A stretch of 64,000 nt of DNA from Marinospirillum alkalitolerans (lineage in GTDB: Bacteria; Pseudomonadota; Gammaproteobacteria; Pseudomonadales; Halomonadaceae). Shown in pieces: positions 14,652 through 24,193 of the stretch. Location of the stretch: positions 1 to 64,000 of the forward strand of contig NZ_JBANFI010000004.1 in assembly GCF_045055655.1 (NCBI RefSeq). Reading direction: 5' to 3'. The translations under genes and the position numbers were made by a program. Each line of letters opens with the position of its first letter. The first letter of the stretch is position 1. Below the pieces are notes generated by a model. The model ran no database searches. It was not told where the DNA came from and was given only the letters and a program-made list of their open reading frames with translations.

Positions 14652-16715
14652 ATGCTCGCTCGTCTTTGGTATCGCTGTCCCCTGCGTTGGCGTTTGTTTT
14701 TGGCTTTTGCTTTTGCACTGGGGGTGATGCTGCTAGTCGCCTTGACTCTGCAATCACGCCACTTTGTCACCAACCGAGTCGAGCATCTTCTCGAGCAGGA
14801 GTTGCCGCAAAGTCTTGAGCATCTCGGCGCACAGATGGCACTCGATCTTGCCCCCAGTATTCAGCTGTCGCGCAGTCTGGCACAGAATCCCTTTTTACAC
14901 CGTTGGATCGAGGCAGGACTGCCTGAAGCTGGGCGAGCTGATGCCGAAGTGGCTTTGCGCCAAGTCCGTGATGAGGTGAATGCCTCGGGCGCTTTTTTAG
15001 CGGCTTCGGTGGCGGGTGAAGTGCACTACTTCTATTTTCAGGGGGATCAAATTCATCAGCGCATTTTTGATCCTGAGGCGGCTTCAGATGGCTGGTACTA
15101 TCGCTATCTGGCACGGCAGGTGCCTTATGAGCTGAATCTTGATACCAATGCTTATGCCGAAGGGCGGCTGCGGATGTTTGTCAACTATTCCAGCCGAGCC
15201 AAGGATGCGCGCGTGAACCAGCCGCTGCTGGTTGCTGGTGTGAGCCTTGATGCTCGCGCCCTTGGTGAGATGATCAGTCATTATCGTTTGGCCGGTTTAG
15301 GGCGTGCCTCCTTGGTTCACCCTAATGGGCAGATAGAAATCAGCCACGAAACCAGTCGCCTGCCTTGGGTCGCTGAACAGCCTCTCTGGTCTGATTTGCT
15401 CCATCCAGAGGCGATTCAAGTGCGCGAGATCACCCGATCAGAGGTCGATCACGGGCAGCCTTTTTTTGTGGCCAGCTATTGGCTGGAAGAAATACAGCGT
15501 TTTGTAGTGGTGGAGGTTGAGCGCGATGCCTTGATCGCGCCGATTCAGCAGCAGTGGCGGGATGCGCTACTACTGACACTCGGGCTCTTGTTGATCAGCC
15601 TGCTGGTCCTGTTGCCCCTCTCTAACAGCTTGATTGGGCCTTTGATGGCCTTTCAGCGTCAATTGATCAGCATGACGCAGAGCCTGGATTTGAAGCAGCC
15701 GATTCAGGTTCAAGACCGTGCTGAGATCGGCCAGCTGGCTGAGCAGAGTAATCAGCTCTTTACGCGCCTTGATCAGGTGATCACTCAGGTCATGCAAAGC
15801 GCGGGTGAGTTGTCCCAATCAGCGCACCGACTGGCCCATACTGCGGGTCTGGTGCATCACCAGCAAGATATCCAACAGGCGATGAGTCAAACCATGGCCG
15901 CCGCGATAGAGGAGATGTCTTCTTCTGTCGCTGAAATCACTTCAACGATGGAAGAGCTGTCGACCTCCTCCACGCAAATTGCCGATCATTCCCAATCCGT
16001 GGTCGATGTGGCCAATGTGACTTTGCAAAGCAGTCAGGAAGGGGCGCAGGCAATGCAGGATCTGGAGCAGCGCATGGCGCTGATCGATGAAGAAAACCAG
16101 CAAAGCCTGGCTGAAATTATGGCATTGGGTGCCAAGTCGAAAGAAATCAGTCGTGTGATGGATTTGATCAATACGCTGGCAGATCAGACTAAGCTGATTG
16201 CCTTTAATGCGGCTCTTGAGGCCTCCAGTGCAGGAGAATCAGGTAAACGCTTCTCTGTGGTCGCCGCTGAGATACGACGTCTGGCCGATAGTGTGACCGA
16301 CTCCACGCGCGAAATTGAACAGCGCACCCAAGAAATACAGGATTCGATTCAGCGTCTGGTGATGACTTCAGAGAAGGGGGCCTTATCGATTCAGCAAGGC
16401 CGGCGAGTCAGCTCAAAGACTGCGGCTGATTTGGAAGGGCTGGTGGCGGCGGCTGCACAAACCAGTCATGCCGCCCAGCAAATTTCACTATCGACACGTC
16501 AGCAAAAGACGGCCAGTAGTCAGGTGGTGGTGGCCTTGCGTGATATTGCCGCTGCCAGCACGCATAATGCGCAATCAGTGCGTCAGATCACTGAAATCAG
16601 CGAAGAAATGCTGCAAATGGCTGCCACTTTATCCAATTTGGTACATGTTTTTCATGCGCAACAGTCTGTTCATGACCACCCATCGCACTCCCAAAAAGAG
16701 AAGTCGCTGGCATGA
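14652..16715 (+). CDS. Methyl-accepting chemotaxis-type receptor of the chemosensory operon (WspA-like role)
   Basis: 687 residues: TM1 (about 15-35), a large periplasmic dCache-like region (about 40-295), TM2 (about 302-325), HAMP (326-375) and a signalling domain (400-680). The hairpin tip reads LADQTKLIAFNAALEASSAG, while the other two receptors in the window have the canonical EQTNLLALNAAIEAARAGE. The divergent tip suggests a dedicated receptor that couples to the CheA of this operon, not to the flagellar array. It is the first gene; the CheB gene overlaps its stop (ATGA). Confidence 0.88.
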   Translation: MLARLWYRCPLRWRLFLAFAFALGVMLLVALTLQSRHFVTNRVEHLLEQELPQSLEHLGAQMALDLAPSIQLSRSLAQNPFLHRWIEAGLPEAGRADAEVALRQVRDEVNASGAFLAASVAGEVHYFYFQGDQIHQRIFDPEAASDGWYYRYLARQVPYELNLDTNAYAEGRLRMFVNYSSRAKDARVNQPLLVAGVSLDARALGEMISHYRLAGLGRASLVHPNGQIEISHETSRLPWVAEQPLWSDLLHPEAIQVREITRSEVDHGQPFFVASYWLEEIQRFVVVEVERDALIAPIQQQWRDALLLTLGLLLISLLVLLPLSNSLIGPLMAFQRQLISMTQSLDLKQPIQVQDRAEIGQLAEQSNQLFTRLDQVITQVMQSAGELSQSAHRLAHTAGLVHHQQDIQQAMSQTMAAAIEEMSSSVAEITSTMEELSTSSTQIADHSQSVVDVANVTLQSSQEGAQAMQDLEQRMALIDEENQQSLAEIMALGAKSKEISRVMDLINTLADQTKLIAFNAALEASSAGESGKRFSVVAAEIRRLADSVTDSTREIEQRTQEIQDSIQRLVMTSEKGALSIQQGRRVSSKTAADLEGLVAAAAQTSHAAQQISLSTRQQKTASSQVVVALRDIAAASTHNAQSVRQITEISEEMLQMAATLSNLVHVFHAQQSVHDHPSHSQKEKSLA

Positions 16716-17788
16716 TCAAAAACCGCCCTCTGCGTCTTGTTGTGGCTGATGATTCAGCCTTGGCGCGCCAGTTGCTCGTCGCTTTACTGGAGCAGGCGGG
16801 CGGTATTGAGGTCGTGGGCGAGGCTGCAGATGGCCAGCAGGCGATCGAGCTGGTGCGGCGTCATCAGCCGGATTTGTTGACACTCGATCTGAATATGCCG
16901 GTCATGGATGGTTTGCAGACTATCGCCACCTTGATGCACACCAAAGCCCTGCCGATTTTGGTGGTCAGCAGTGAAGCCGATGCACAGCGTGCTTATCAAG
17001 CTTTGGAGCTGGGTGCGCTGGAGGTGATTCCCAAGCCTGAGGTGAGCACCGCAGAAGCCGAAGAGTTTATTCGTCAGGTGCGTTTACTGGCGGGCATACC
17101 GATGATTACCCGAACGCGCCGCGCATCTGCTGCACCGCTTCCTGTTGCCCACTCTGTTGCTCTGTTGCCCTCCTCACAGCCTCAAACGCAGCGTTTAGTC
17201 GTGATCGCCTCTTCGACTGGCGGACCGCAAGCGCTGGCCTTAATTCTGCGCCAGCTCCCCGCGGATTTTCCAGCACCGATTCTGATTGCCCAACATATGA
17301 GCGATGGCTTTGTGGAGGGCTTGGCGCTGTGGCTGAATAGCCATACACCTTTGCATGTCAGTGTGGCCGAGGATGGCCAGCTGCCTTGTGCAGGTCAGGT
17401 CTATCTGTCGCCTTCTGAATCGCATCTGGTTGTCAGTCAGCAAGGGCATTTGGCGCTGCTGGCTCGTCAGCAGAAGGATATTTATCGCCCCAGCTGTGAT
17501 GCACTGCTGCTGTCGGTGGCGGAGGTTTTTCAACAGCGTGCAATCGGCGTCATCCTGACTGGGATGGGGCAGGATGGCGCGGCAGGCCTGCTGGCTGTGC
17601 ATCAAGCTGGAGGCCTAACACTGGCGCAGGATGAAGCCAGCTCGGTGATTTTTGGCATGAACCAGCAGGCGATTGAGCGCGGTGGCGTGGATCAAGTGCT
17701 ACCAGTGACGGCGCTAGCTGAAGCGCTGCAAGTTGCCGTGCGCCAGACTCCCGCCCTCTATCGCTTGATGGCCTGTCAGGGTGGATAG
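16712..17788 (+). CDS. cheB: CheB-type protein-glutamate methylesterase (WspF-like)
   Basis: 358 residues. Receiver domain first (residues 5-125; phospho-acceptor in LLTLDLNMPVMDG, conserved Lys in VIPKPE), then the methylesterase domain with Ser in ASSTGGPQAL, His in AQHMSDGF and Asp in GMGQDGAAG. It demethylates or deamidates receptor glutamates and resets sensitivity after phosphorylation by CheA. It overlaps the receptor gene by 4 bp and lies 1 bp before the CheR gene, so the translation is coupled. Confidence 0.92.
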   Translation: MIKNRPLRLVVADDSALARQLLVALLEQAGGIEVVGEAADGQQAIELVRRHQPDLLTLDLNMPVMDGLQTIATLMHTKALPILVVSSEADAQRAYQALELGALEVIPKPEVSTAEAEEFIRQVRLLAGIPMITRTRRASAAPLPVAHSVALLPSSQPQTQRLVVIASSTGGPQALALILRQLPADFPAPILIAQHMSDGFVEGLALWLNSHTPLHVSVAEDGQLPCAGQVYLSPSESHLVVSQQGHLALLARQQKDIYRPSCDALLLSVAEVFQQRAIGVILTGMGQDGAAGLLAVHQAGGLTLAQDEASSVIFGMNQQAIERGGVDQVLPVTALAEALQVAVRQTPALYRLMACQGG

Positions 17789-17789
17789 T

Positions 17790-19334
17790 ATGTCAAATGC
17801 CGCAGCGCATCAGGAGCTTGAAGCCATCAAGACGCTGATCTATCAGCATGCAGGTTTACTGCTGGAAGGTTTGGCCGCGGCCCGGCTGTCTACTGCGGTG
17901 CAGCGTCTGCGTCAGCAGCATGCCTGCGGGCGAGGGGACTACTGGCGACGTTTGCAGCAAGAGCCAGACTTATTGCAGGAGTTGATTAGCCAGCTGACCG
18001 TCAATGAGACCTATTTTTTCCGTGAAGTCGAATATATTCGGCTGTTCATCGATCAGCTGATACCACGTGTGCTGGCGCAGGCTGAGCATCGCCCGTTGCG
18101 GATTCTGAGTGCAGGTTGTTCTTCAGGAGAAGAGGCCTATAGTTTGCTGCTGGCCTTGCATGAGGCCTATCCGGGTTCGGCTCGATCGCTTTTTCATGTG
18201 GCGGGTGGTGATATCGATCAGCAGGTGCTGGCCAAGGCGCGCCAGGCACGCTATGCCCCCTTTTCCTTTCGTGGGGTTAGTGCTGCTGTTCAGCAGCGTT
18301 ATTTCCAGCCTCAGGGGAGCTATTGGCAGCTGCTGGATCAGCTAAAGCAGCAGGTGGTCTTTTTCGAGCTGAATCTGGTGGCCCCGCCACAGATTACTCA
18401 GCCCTATGATGTGGTCTTTTTTCGCAATGTTTCGATCTACTTTGATGCGCCAACACGGCATAAAATCCTGCGCCACTTAAGTCAAATGATGGCACCCAAC
18501 AGCCTACTGATTATGGGATCGTCAGAAACCCTCGGCAATGATCTGGGCGTCTTCTCTCTGGTTGAAGAGCAGGGGCTCTATTACTTTGTGCAGGGCCAAG
18601 CGTTGCGACCAGCCCTGACGACTGCGGCCATCACCGCACCAGCTCAAACGCAGCTTCCCACCCGCGTGTCATCCGCCCACTTGGATGCAGCTGCGCTTGG
18701 GGTCATCACCTTGGCTCAGCCTCAATCTCAACCCCAATCTCAACCCATCCGGCCTCCTATTGCTAAGATGGAGCCGAGCCCTGCTGCGCCTTATTCTTGC
18801 ACTGTGGATTTAAAGACAGGCCGTCACGCGCTACGAGAAGCGATTCAACAAGAGGCCTGGGGGCTGGCGCGTCAGTGCTTACAAGAGTTGATCAGCATCG
18901 AGCCATGTCAGGATCTCGGTGTTGCGGTACTGGCGGCCTGGTTAGAAGCACAGAATCAGCACTGGGATGCCGCACAAACCTGGCTCGATCAGGTGTTAGA
19001 GCAGCAACCTTGGTCAGTCGATGGCTTATTTATTCAGGCACTGGTCTATCGCTGGCAAGAACGTACAGCAGAGGCTGAGCAGCAATTAAAGCAGCTGGTT
19101 TATATCCAGCCTGAATGCTGGCCAGCACAGTATTATCTAGCCGAAGTCTATCGCCAGCGGCAGCAGTGGCCGGCGGCACGTCGTGCGCTGCACTGCGTGG
19201 TGCGTTTACTGAAGGCCGATCCTGCGCATCTTGGTGGCTTCAGTTGGCTCCCGCCAGCTTTGCCAGCAGGGGATGTGTTGCGTTTAAGTCAGGCGCAGCT
19301 CAATCAGCTGTCCTCTACTGCAAGGGGTGACTGA
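17790..19334 (+). CDS. CheR-type methyltransferase with C-terminal TPR repeats (WspC-like)
   Basis: 514 residues. The CheR domain (1-270) shows TVNETYFFREVEYIRLF, the SAM motif ILSAGCSSGEEAYSLL and FFRNVSIYFDAPTRHKIL. A low-complexity linker (PQSQPQSQP, encoded by 12-bp repeats near 18718-18750) leads to a helical TPR region (about 345-500). TPR-extended CheR proteins are typical of alternative chemosensory systems such as Wsp and Frz, where the repeats help protein contact. The start is the ATG at 17790; a GTG three codons earlier overlaps the CheB gene. Overlaps CheA by TGATG. Confidence 0.9.
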   Translation: MSNAAAHQELEAIKTLIYQHAGLLLEGLAAARLSTAVQRLRQQHACGRGDYWRRLQQEPDLLQELISQLTVNETYFFREVEYIRLFIDQLIPRVLAQAEHRPLRILSAGCSSGEEAYSLLLALHEAYPGSARSLFHVAGGDIDQQVLAKARQARYAPFSFRGVSAAVQQRYFQPQGSYWQLLDQLKQQVVFFELNLVAPPQITQPYDVVFFRNVSIYFDAPTRHKILRHLSQMMAPNSLLIMGSSETLGNDLGVFSLVEEQGLYYFVQGQALRPALTTAAITAPAQTQLPTRVSSAHLDAAALGVITLAQPQSQPQSQPIRPPIAKMEPSPAAPYSCTVDLKTGRHALREAIQQEAWGLARQCLQELISIEPCQDLGVAVLAAWLEAQNQHWDAAQTWLDQVLEQQPWSVDGLFIQALVYRWQERTAEAEQQLKQLVYIQPECWPAQYYLAEVYRQRQQWPAARRALHCVVRLLKADPAHLGGFSWLPPALPAGDVLRLSQAQLNQLSSTARGD

Positions 19335-21583
19335 TGCCGCTGGATATTCAACGCTTTATTCAGCGCTTTATAGAAGAAGCGCGCGATCAATTGCAGCAGG
19401 TCAATCAGGGATTAGATCAGCTTCAGCCAGGCGCTGTGGACAGCGAGCAGATCCATCGTTTGTTTCGCGCTCTGCATACCTTGAAAGGCTCATCACGGAT
19501 GCTCAAGCTGCTGCCGCTGACCCATCTGGCCCACAGTGGTGAAGATCTGCTCAGCGCCTTGCGTGAGCCAGATGCCGTGCTGGATGCCCAAGCCTTGGAT
19601 CTGCTCTATCAGGTGCATGATGGCCTGCAACAGCTCGTTGAGCAGTTGGCGCAAGAGCCAGATCCCAGTCTCTTGCCAGAGGCCGATGAAGCCCTGTGTA
19701 GGGCTTTGACTGAGGCCGCACAAGCGGTGCAGCGTCAGGGCGCAGAGATGAGTTCAGAGGCCGTTGCTCCAGAGGCGGTCGCTGAAGCTGAGGCTTTCGC
19801 CCCTGCTCAAGCGCTGGCGTCTCTCACGGCGAGCCAGCCCAGCCCAACGATGCCCCAGCCAAGGCAACAAGCAGCAGCGGTGATCGATGAGGTGCGACCT
19901 GAGCTACAGACCTCGACCAGCGTACGGGTCAGTCTAGAGCGGCTTGATGAACTCTTGCAAAAGCTTGGAGAAGTGGTGCAGTGTCAGGCGGCTTTTCCGG
20001 TGATGCTGCGTCAGATGAAGCCCTTACAGCAGCAGACCCTAGCTGCATTGCCACCAGAGCTGAGCCAGGCTTGGGTTCAGCATCAGCGTGAATGGCGTGA
20101 TCGTGTGGCCGCACAAAGTCAACTAATGGAAGATCTCTATGATCAGCTCTTGCAGCTGCGCATGCTGCCCTTGAGTCAGGTGTTTGATCCTGCCGCGCGT
20201 TTAGTCCGAGAGCAGGCCCGCGCACTGGGCAAGCAGGCTCAGTGTCATATTGAAGGCGCGCAGCTGGAACTGGATCGCCAGTTGATCGATCAGCTGGCCG
20301 ATCCGCTCGTACATCTGTTGAGTAATGCTTTGGATCATGGGATAGAAACACCTGAAGTGCGTCTGGCTGCGGGCAAACCAGCGCAGGGGCATATTCAGCT
20401 AGAAGCTCAGCAGGATGGGCACTGGGCCGTGATCCGCTTAAGTGATGATGGTGCCGGCATTGATCCTCAACGGGTGGCGGAAAAGGCTCGGCACAAAAAA
20501 CTGGTCACAGCAGAAGAACTGGCCACCATGAGTGAGGCCGAGATGATGCAGCTGATCTTTACGCCAGGCTTCTCGACTAGTGAGCTGATTACCGAATTCT
20601 CAGGCCGTGGCGTGGGATTGGATGTCGTGCGGCGCAAGGTGCAAGATGACTTAAAAGGCACGCTACAGATCACCAGTCAGGTCGGCCAAGGCACCTGCTT
20701 TACGCTGCGCCTGCCGCTTTCTCTGGCGCGTATGCGCGTGCTTTTGGTGGCGTGTCAGGGGCGCTTGTTTGGTTTTGGTGCCCAGTATGTTGTTGAGCTG
20801 TTACGGACGCGTTCAGAAGACTTATTGGATTTTGCGCAAGGCCCTGCGGTGGTTGTGCATAACGAGTTTGTTCCTTGTATCCCGCTCAGTCAATTGCTTG
20901 GTCTGGGCCAGCCCAAGCGGACGAGCTCATCTTTACTCTTGTTGATTATCAAGTTGCAACATAGCAAGTTGGCACTTGAAATCGATGCACTCGTCGATGA
21001 GAAGGATTTGTTGATTGAACCGCTCCCTCCCTTGCTCCGTGCGGGTGAGAAATTGGTGACGGGCTTAGTGCACTATGGGAAGGATGAATTGGTGTCCTTA
21101 CTGCACCCGCCACGCTTGATGGCGACTTTTCGGCAGCAGCGCCAAACTCCCAGACCTCGCGCTGAAGCGCCCACAAGCGCCAAGCGTATTTTGGTGGTGG
21201 ATGATTCTCTCAGCACGCGTGAGATTGAACGTGATCTTCTTCAAGCTTGGGGATATCAGGTGGTGCTGGCCGAGCAGGGGGCTGAAGGTCTCGAAAAAGC
21301 GCAGCAGCAGGTTTTTGATGCTGTGATTACTGATGTGGAAATGCCGATCATGGATGGCTTTAGCTTGACTGCAGCCTTGCGCCAGCTGGAGGCTTATCAG
21401 CATTGCCCGATTCTTATTTTGACCTCGCGCGAAAAAGAAGAAGACAAGCGCCGAGGCTTAGAGGTGGGTGCCGATGCCTATCTCGTTAAAGGCAGTTTTG
21501 ATCAGTCGAGTCTCATTGATACCTTACAACTTTTATTAGGTGATGCGACCGGCGCTGAAACGCCGCTCGTACCTCAGAGGTGA
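19334..21583 (+). CDS. Hybrid CheA histidine kinase with C-terminal receiver (WspE-like)
   Basis: 749 residues. Order: Hpt (His48 in HRLFRALHTLKGSSRM), a Glu/Ala-rich linker with no clear P2 domain (110-190), dimerisation helix (TSVRVSLERLDELLQKLGEV), ATPase (HLLSNALDHGIETPE, DDGAGIDPQRV, GRGVGLDVVRRKV), CheW-like domain (450-590), and receiver (RILVVDDSLSTRE, VITDVEMPIMDGF, LVKGSF). CheA-REC hybrids characterise Wsp/Frz-like systems. It takes the receptor signal and likely phosphorylates its own receiver, CheB, the CheY-like protein and the cyclase downstream. Confidence 0.92.
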   Translation: MPLDIQRFIQRFIEEARDQLQQVNQGLDQLQPGAVDSEQIHRLFRALHTLKGSSRMLKLLPLTHLAHSGEDLLSALREPDAVLDAQALDLLYQVHDGLQQLVEQLAQEPDPSLLPEADEALCRALTEAAQAVQRQGAEMSSEAVAPEAVAEAEAFAPAQALASLTASQPSPTMPQPRQQAAAVIDEVRPELQTSTSVRVSLERLDELLQKLGEVVQCQAAFPVMLRQMKPLQQQTLAALPPELSQAWVQHQREWRDRVAAQSQLMEDLYDQLLQLRMLPLSQVFDPAARLVREQARALGKQAQCHIEGAQLELDRQLIDQLADPLVHLLSNALDHGIETPEVRLAAGKPAQGHIQLEAQQDGHWAVIRLSDDGAGIDPQRVAEKARHKKLVTAEELATMSEAEMMQLIFTPGFSTSELITEFSGRGVGLDVVRRKVQDDLKGTLQITSQVGQGTCFTLRLPLSLARMRVLLVACQGRLFGFGAQYVVELLRTRSEDLLDFAQGPAVVVHNEFVPCIPLSQLLGLGQPKRTSSSLLLLIIKLQHSKLALEIDALVDEKDLLIEPLPPLLRAGEKLVTGLVHYGKDELVSLLHPPRLMATFRQQRQTPRPRAEAPTSAKRILVVDDSLSTREIERDLLQAWGYQVVLAEQGAEGLEKAQQQVFDAVITDVEMPIMDGFSLTAALRQLEAYQHCPILILTSREKEEDKRRGLEVGADAYLVKGSFDQSSLIDTLQLLLGDATGAETPLVPQR

Positions 21584-21585
21584 AT

Positions 21586-21936
21586 ATGCATATTCTTGTG
21601 GTGGATGACGATGCTTTGGCAGCAGAAATGCTGGTGGCCATACTTGAAGACCAAGAGCATCAGGTGGTGCAGGCCAGCGATGCACTGGCGGCCTTAGAGG
21701 CGCTGCAGCAGCAGCCTAGTATTGAGTTGATTATCAGTGATTTACAAATGCCGTTGATGAATGGCATCGAGCTCTTTCGTGAGCTGCGTGATCAAGGCTC
21801 GACACGGCCGTTTATTCTGCTCAGTGGCGATGATCCCGAAGCACTCAAGGCACAAGAACCAGCCTTAAGCGCCTGTTTAATCAAAGACTTTGCTCTAGAG
21901 ACCAGCCTACCGCAGATTCTGGCCCGCTTAGGCTAG
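21586..21936 (+). CDS. Single-domain response regulator (CheY-like)
   Basis: 116 residues, one receiver domain: acidic pocket in MHILVVDDDALA, phospho-acceptor in LIISDLQMPLMNG, switch Ser in ILLSGDDPE and Lys in CLIKDF. The ATG at 21586 is preceded by CAGAGG; the GTG at 21580 in the same frame overlaps the CheA stop. It may be a phosphate sink or a shuttle between CheA and the Hpt domain of the next protein. It lies between CheA and the cyclase in the same operon. Confidence 0.85.
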   Translation: MHILVVDDDALAAEMLVAILEDQEHQVVQASDALAALEALQQQPSIELIISDLQMPLMNGIELFRELRDQGSTRPFILLSGDDPEALKAQEPALSACLIKDFALETSLPQILARLG

Positions 21937-21957
21937 TGACCGAGCCGAGGAGTGTTT

Positions 21958-23658
21958 ATGACCCGCCCTAAATCGAGCCTTCAAGAGAAAATTGCCCGTT
22001 TGCGGGCCACCTTTGTTGGCCAGCTTCCGCAGCGTCTTGAAACGGCTCAGGCCCAGTTTCAGCAGCTCAGTTTAGATAGTGAACAAAACCGTATTGCGCT
22101 AGTCGAGCTGCACCGCGCTTTTCATAGCTTAAAAGGCACCGGAGACTCCTTTGGTTTTAATGAGTTGGCTGTCGTCGCTGGAGAGGCAGAAGACTATGCG
22201 CAGCAGCTACTCGATCTGCCTGAAACACAACCCTTGGCGCAGACGGCCTTGGTGAATATTGAAGCCTTGATTCATCAGTTGATCGCGCAAGCACAAATTT
22301 TGATTTATACCGATCTGCGTAATGAACATCCAGCGCAGGTGCCTTTTTTGGATTTGGAAACCCTGCCTGAAGAGAAGACGCCGCAAGGGCCGCCGCTGGT
22401 GTATCTGTGTGATGATGAGCCAGAGGCCATGCGTTATCTGGCCTATCAACTCAGCTGTTTGGGCTATCGCGTGCATAGCTTTACCGAAATTCAGGATTTT
22501 AAACAGGCCGTTGAGCGTCAACCACCCAATGCGGTGATTATGGATGTGCAGTTTCCACAAGGGCGGACAGCCGGCACGGATACCTTGCGTGAACTGGCCG
22601 AGCAGATCGGGCGCCCCTTGCCCGCGATCGTGCTCTCCGGCAAGGGAGATTTTGAGGCACGCTTGAGTGCGGTCAAGGCAGGGTGCTCGTCTTACTTTCT
22701 TAAACCCGCGCGTCCACTTGAGATCGCCGCTGCGCTGGATTTGTTGGTCGAGAAGCAGCTGGCAGAGCCACTGCGCATCCTGATTGTCGATGATGAGCCA
22801 GAAGTGGCCAATTATCACGCCTTGCTCCTTGAAGAAGCCGGTATGCAGGTGCAGCAGATTAGCCAGCCACAGCAGATTCTAGAGATGCTGCGCCAGTTTA
22901 TGCCGGATCTGGTGCTGGTCGACTATTACATGCCCCATTGCAATGGCGAGCAGTTGACCGCGGTGATTCGTCAGTTCCCTGAGTTTATTGGTCTACCGAT
23001 TGTTTATCTGTCATCCGAAACCAATCGGCGTAAACAGTTTTCAGCCATGCGGGCCGGTGTCGAGGGGTTTATCACCAAGCCAGTCGTACCTGAAGATCTG
23101 GTGCAGGCAGTGGTGTTACGTGCAGAAAGAATGCGCACACTGCGTGCGCTGATGGTCAAGGACAGCCTCACAGGCCTCTATAACCACACCACCACCAGTG
23201 AGCTACTAGAGCAGGCACTGGCGCAGGCCAAACGTCAGCAGACTCGTCTGGCGATGGTGATGCTCGATCTGGATCACTTTAAAAAGGTTAATGATACCTA
23301 TGGACATCTGGCGGGTGATCAGGTTTTGGTAGCGCTGGCGCGGGTGCTGAAACACCGACTGCGCGAAAACGATATTATTGGTCGCTTTGGTGGTGAAGAG
23401 TTTGCACTGGTTTTAAAAGAGGTGACCCCGAGTGTGGCTGAGGGGCTGGTGAATCAACTGCGAGAAGATTTTTCTCAGCTGGAGTTCAGTGCGGAGCAGG
23501 CCCGTTTTCGCGTGACATTCAGTGCAGGGATCAGCTGTTATCCTGGTCATCAGAGCGCCGAAGGCTTGAGAATTGCTGCGGATCAGCAGTTGTATGAAGC
23601 GAAGAAACGTGGACGCAATACTGTTTTGCTGGAGGTGCGCCATGACACCGGAAGCTGA
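21958..23658 (+). CDS. Hpt-REC-REC-GGDEF diguanylate cyclase, output of the chemosensory operon
   Basis: 566 residues. Domains: Hpt (His56 in HRAFHSLKGTGDSFG), receiver 1 (VYLCDDEPEAM; acceptor in VIMDVQFPQ; ends FLKPARP), receiver 2 (RILIVDDEPEVA; acceptor in LVLVDYYMPHCNG; ITKPVVP), then GGDEF (about 400-560). The active site is GGEEF, intact, and an inhibitory-site RxxD (REND) lies five residues before it. It should make cyclic di-GMP when phosphorylated. WspR has one receiver and no Hpt, so this is a more complex relay. GAGGAG precedes the ATG at 21958. CheW overlaps its 3' end by 17 bp. Confidence 0.9.
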   Translation: MTRPKSSLQEKIARLRATFVGQLPQRLETAQAQFQQLSLDSEQNRIALVELHRAFHSLKGTGDSFGFNELAVVAGEAEDYAQQLLDLPETQPLAQTALVNIEALIHQLIAQAQILIYTDLRNEHPAQVPFLDLETLPEEKTPQGPPLVYLCDDEPEAMRYLAYQLSCLGYRVHSFTEIQDFKQAVERQPPNAVIMDVQFPQGRTAGTDTLRELAEQIGRPLPAIVLSGKGDFEARLSAVKAGCSSYFLKPARPLEIAAALDLLVEKQLAEPLRILIVDDEPEVANYHALLLEEAGMQVQQISQPQQILEMLRQFMPDLVLVDYYMPHCNGEQLTAVIRQFPEFIGLPIVYLSSETNRRKQFSAMRAGVEGFITKPVVPEDLVQAVVLRAERMRTLRALMVKDSLTGLYNHTTTSELLEQALAQAKRQQTRLAMVMLDLDHFKKVNDTYGHLAGDQVLVALARVLKHRLRENDIIGRFGGEEFALVLKEVTPSVAEGLVNQLREDFSQLEFSAEQARFRVTFSAGISCYPGHQSAEGLRIAADQQLYEAKKRGRNTVLLEVRHDTGS

Positions 23659-24193
23659 TTTAGCCGCCTTTTTGGCCCAGCGCGAGCAGACGCAGGTGGT
23701 TGAAGTCGATCAGCCACAAGTGCAGCTTGTGGTGTTTACCTTGGGTGGCGATGTCTTTGCGCTGCGCGGTGGTCAAGTCAAAGAGGTGCTATCAGCCCAG
23801 CAGGCCGTTTTTGCCCTGCCCGGTCAGGATCAGTCGGTAGAAGGCGTTTTAACGCTCAGAGGGCAGCTTTACCCTGTCTGGCAGGCCGAGTCCTTGCTTG
23901 GGCTGTCTGTGACGTCTTCACCAGGAGAAGGGGCTTTTCAAGCGGCCTTGCTCTTGTGTCAGGCGCGGGTCGATGAACAGCAGCAGGCCGTTGTCCTGCG
24001 CGTTGGGTCCTTGATGGATGTGATCGACCTCAGTGAGGACCGCTTGCAGCCGCCTTCTTCGAGCCTGATCTCGACCTTAGGTGCGCAGGCTGAAGCGGTG
24101 TTTGAGTGGCAAGGGCAGGGTGTCACGCTCTTGGATCTTCATGCCTTGATGCAGGATTGGTGGCAGCGCCGTGCTGGAGCGCAAACAGCATGA
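23642..24193 (+). CDS. cheW: CheW-like coupling protein
   Basis: 183 residues. The CheW fold is seen in LVVFTLGGDVFALRGGQVKEV, EGVLTLRGQLYPVW, VGSLMDVIDLSEDRL and the C-terminal FEWQGQGVTLLDLHAL. It links the receptor to the CheA hybrid. GGAGG precedes the ATG, which lies inside the end of the cyclase gene. The conserved Arg of RG in LRGQ, needed for receptor/CheA contact in the family, is present. Its stop overlaps the next start (ATGA). Confidence 0.88.
   Translation: MTPEADLAAFLAQREQTQVVEVDQPQVQLVVFTLGGDVFALRGGQVKEVLSAQQAVFALPGQDQSVEGVLTLRGQLYPVWQAESLLGLSVTSSPGEGAFQAALLLCQARVDEQQQAVVLRVGSLMDVIDLSEDRLQPPSSSLISTLGAQAEAVFEWQGQGVTLLDLHALMQDWWQRRAGAQTA

Noticed and set aside
22207..22818. 203-residue open frame on the minus strand
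   Set aside because: Shadow of the cyclase gene receivers.
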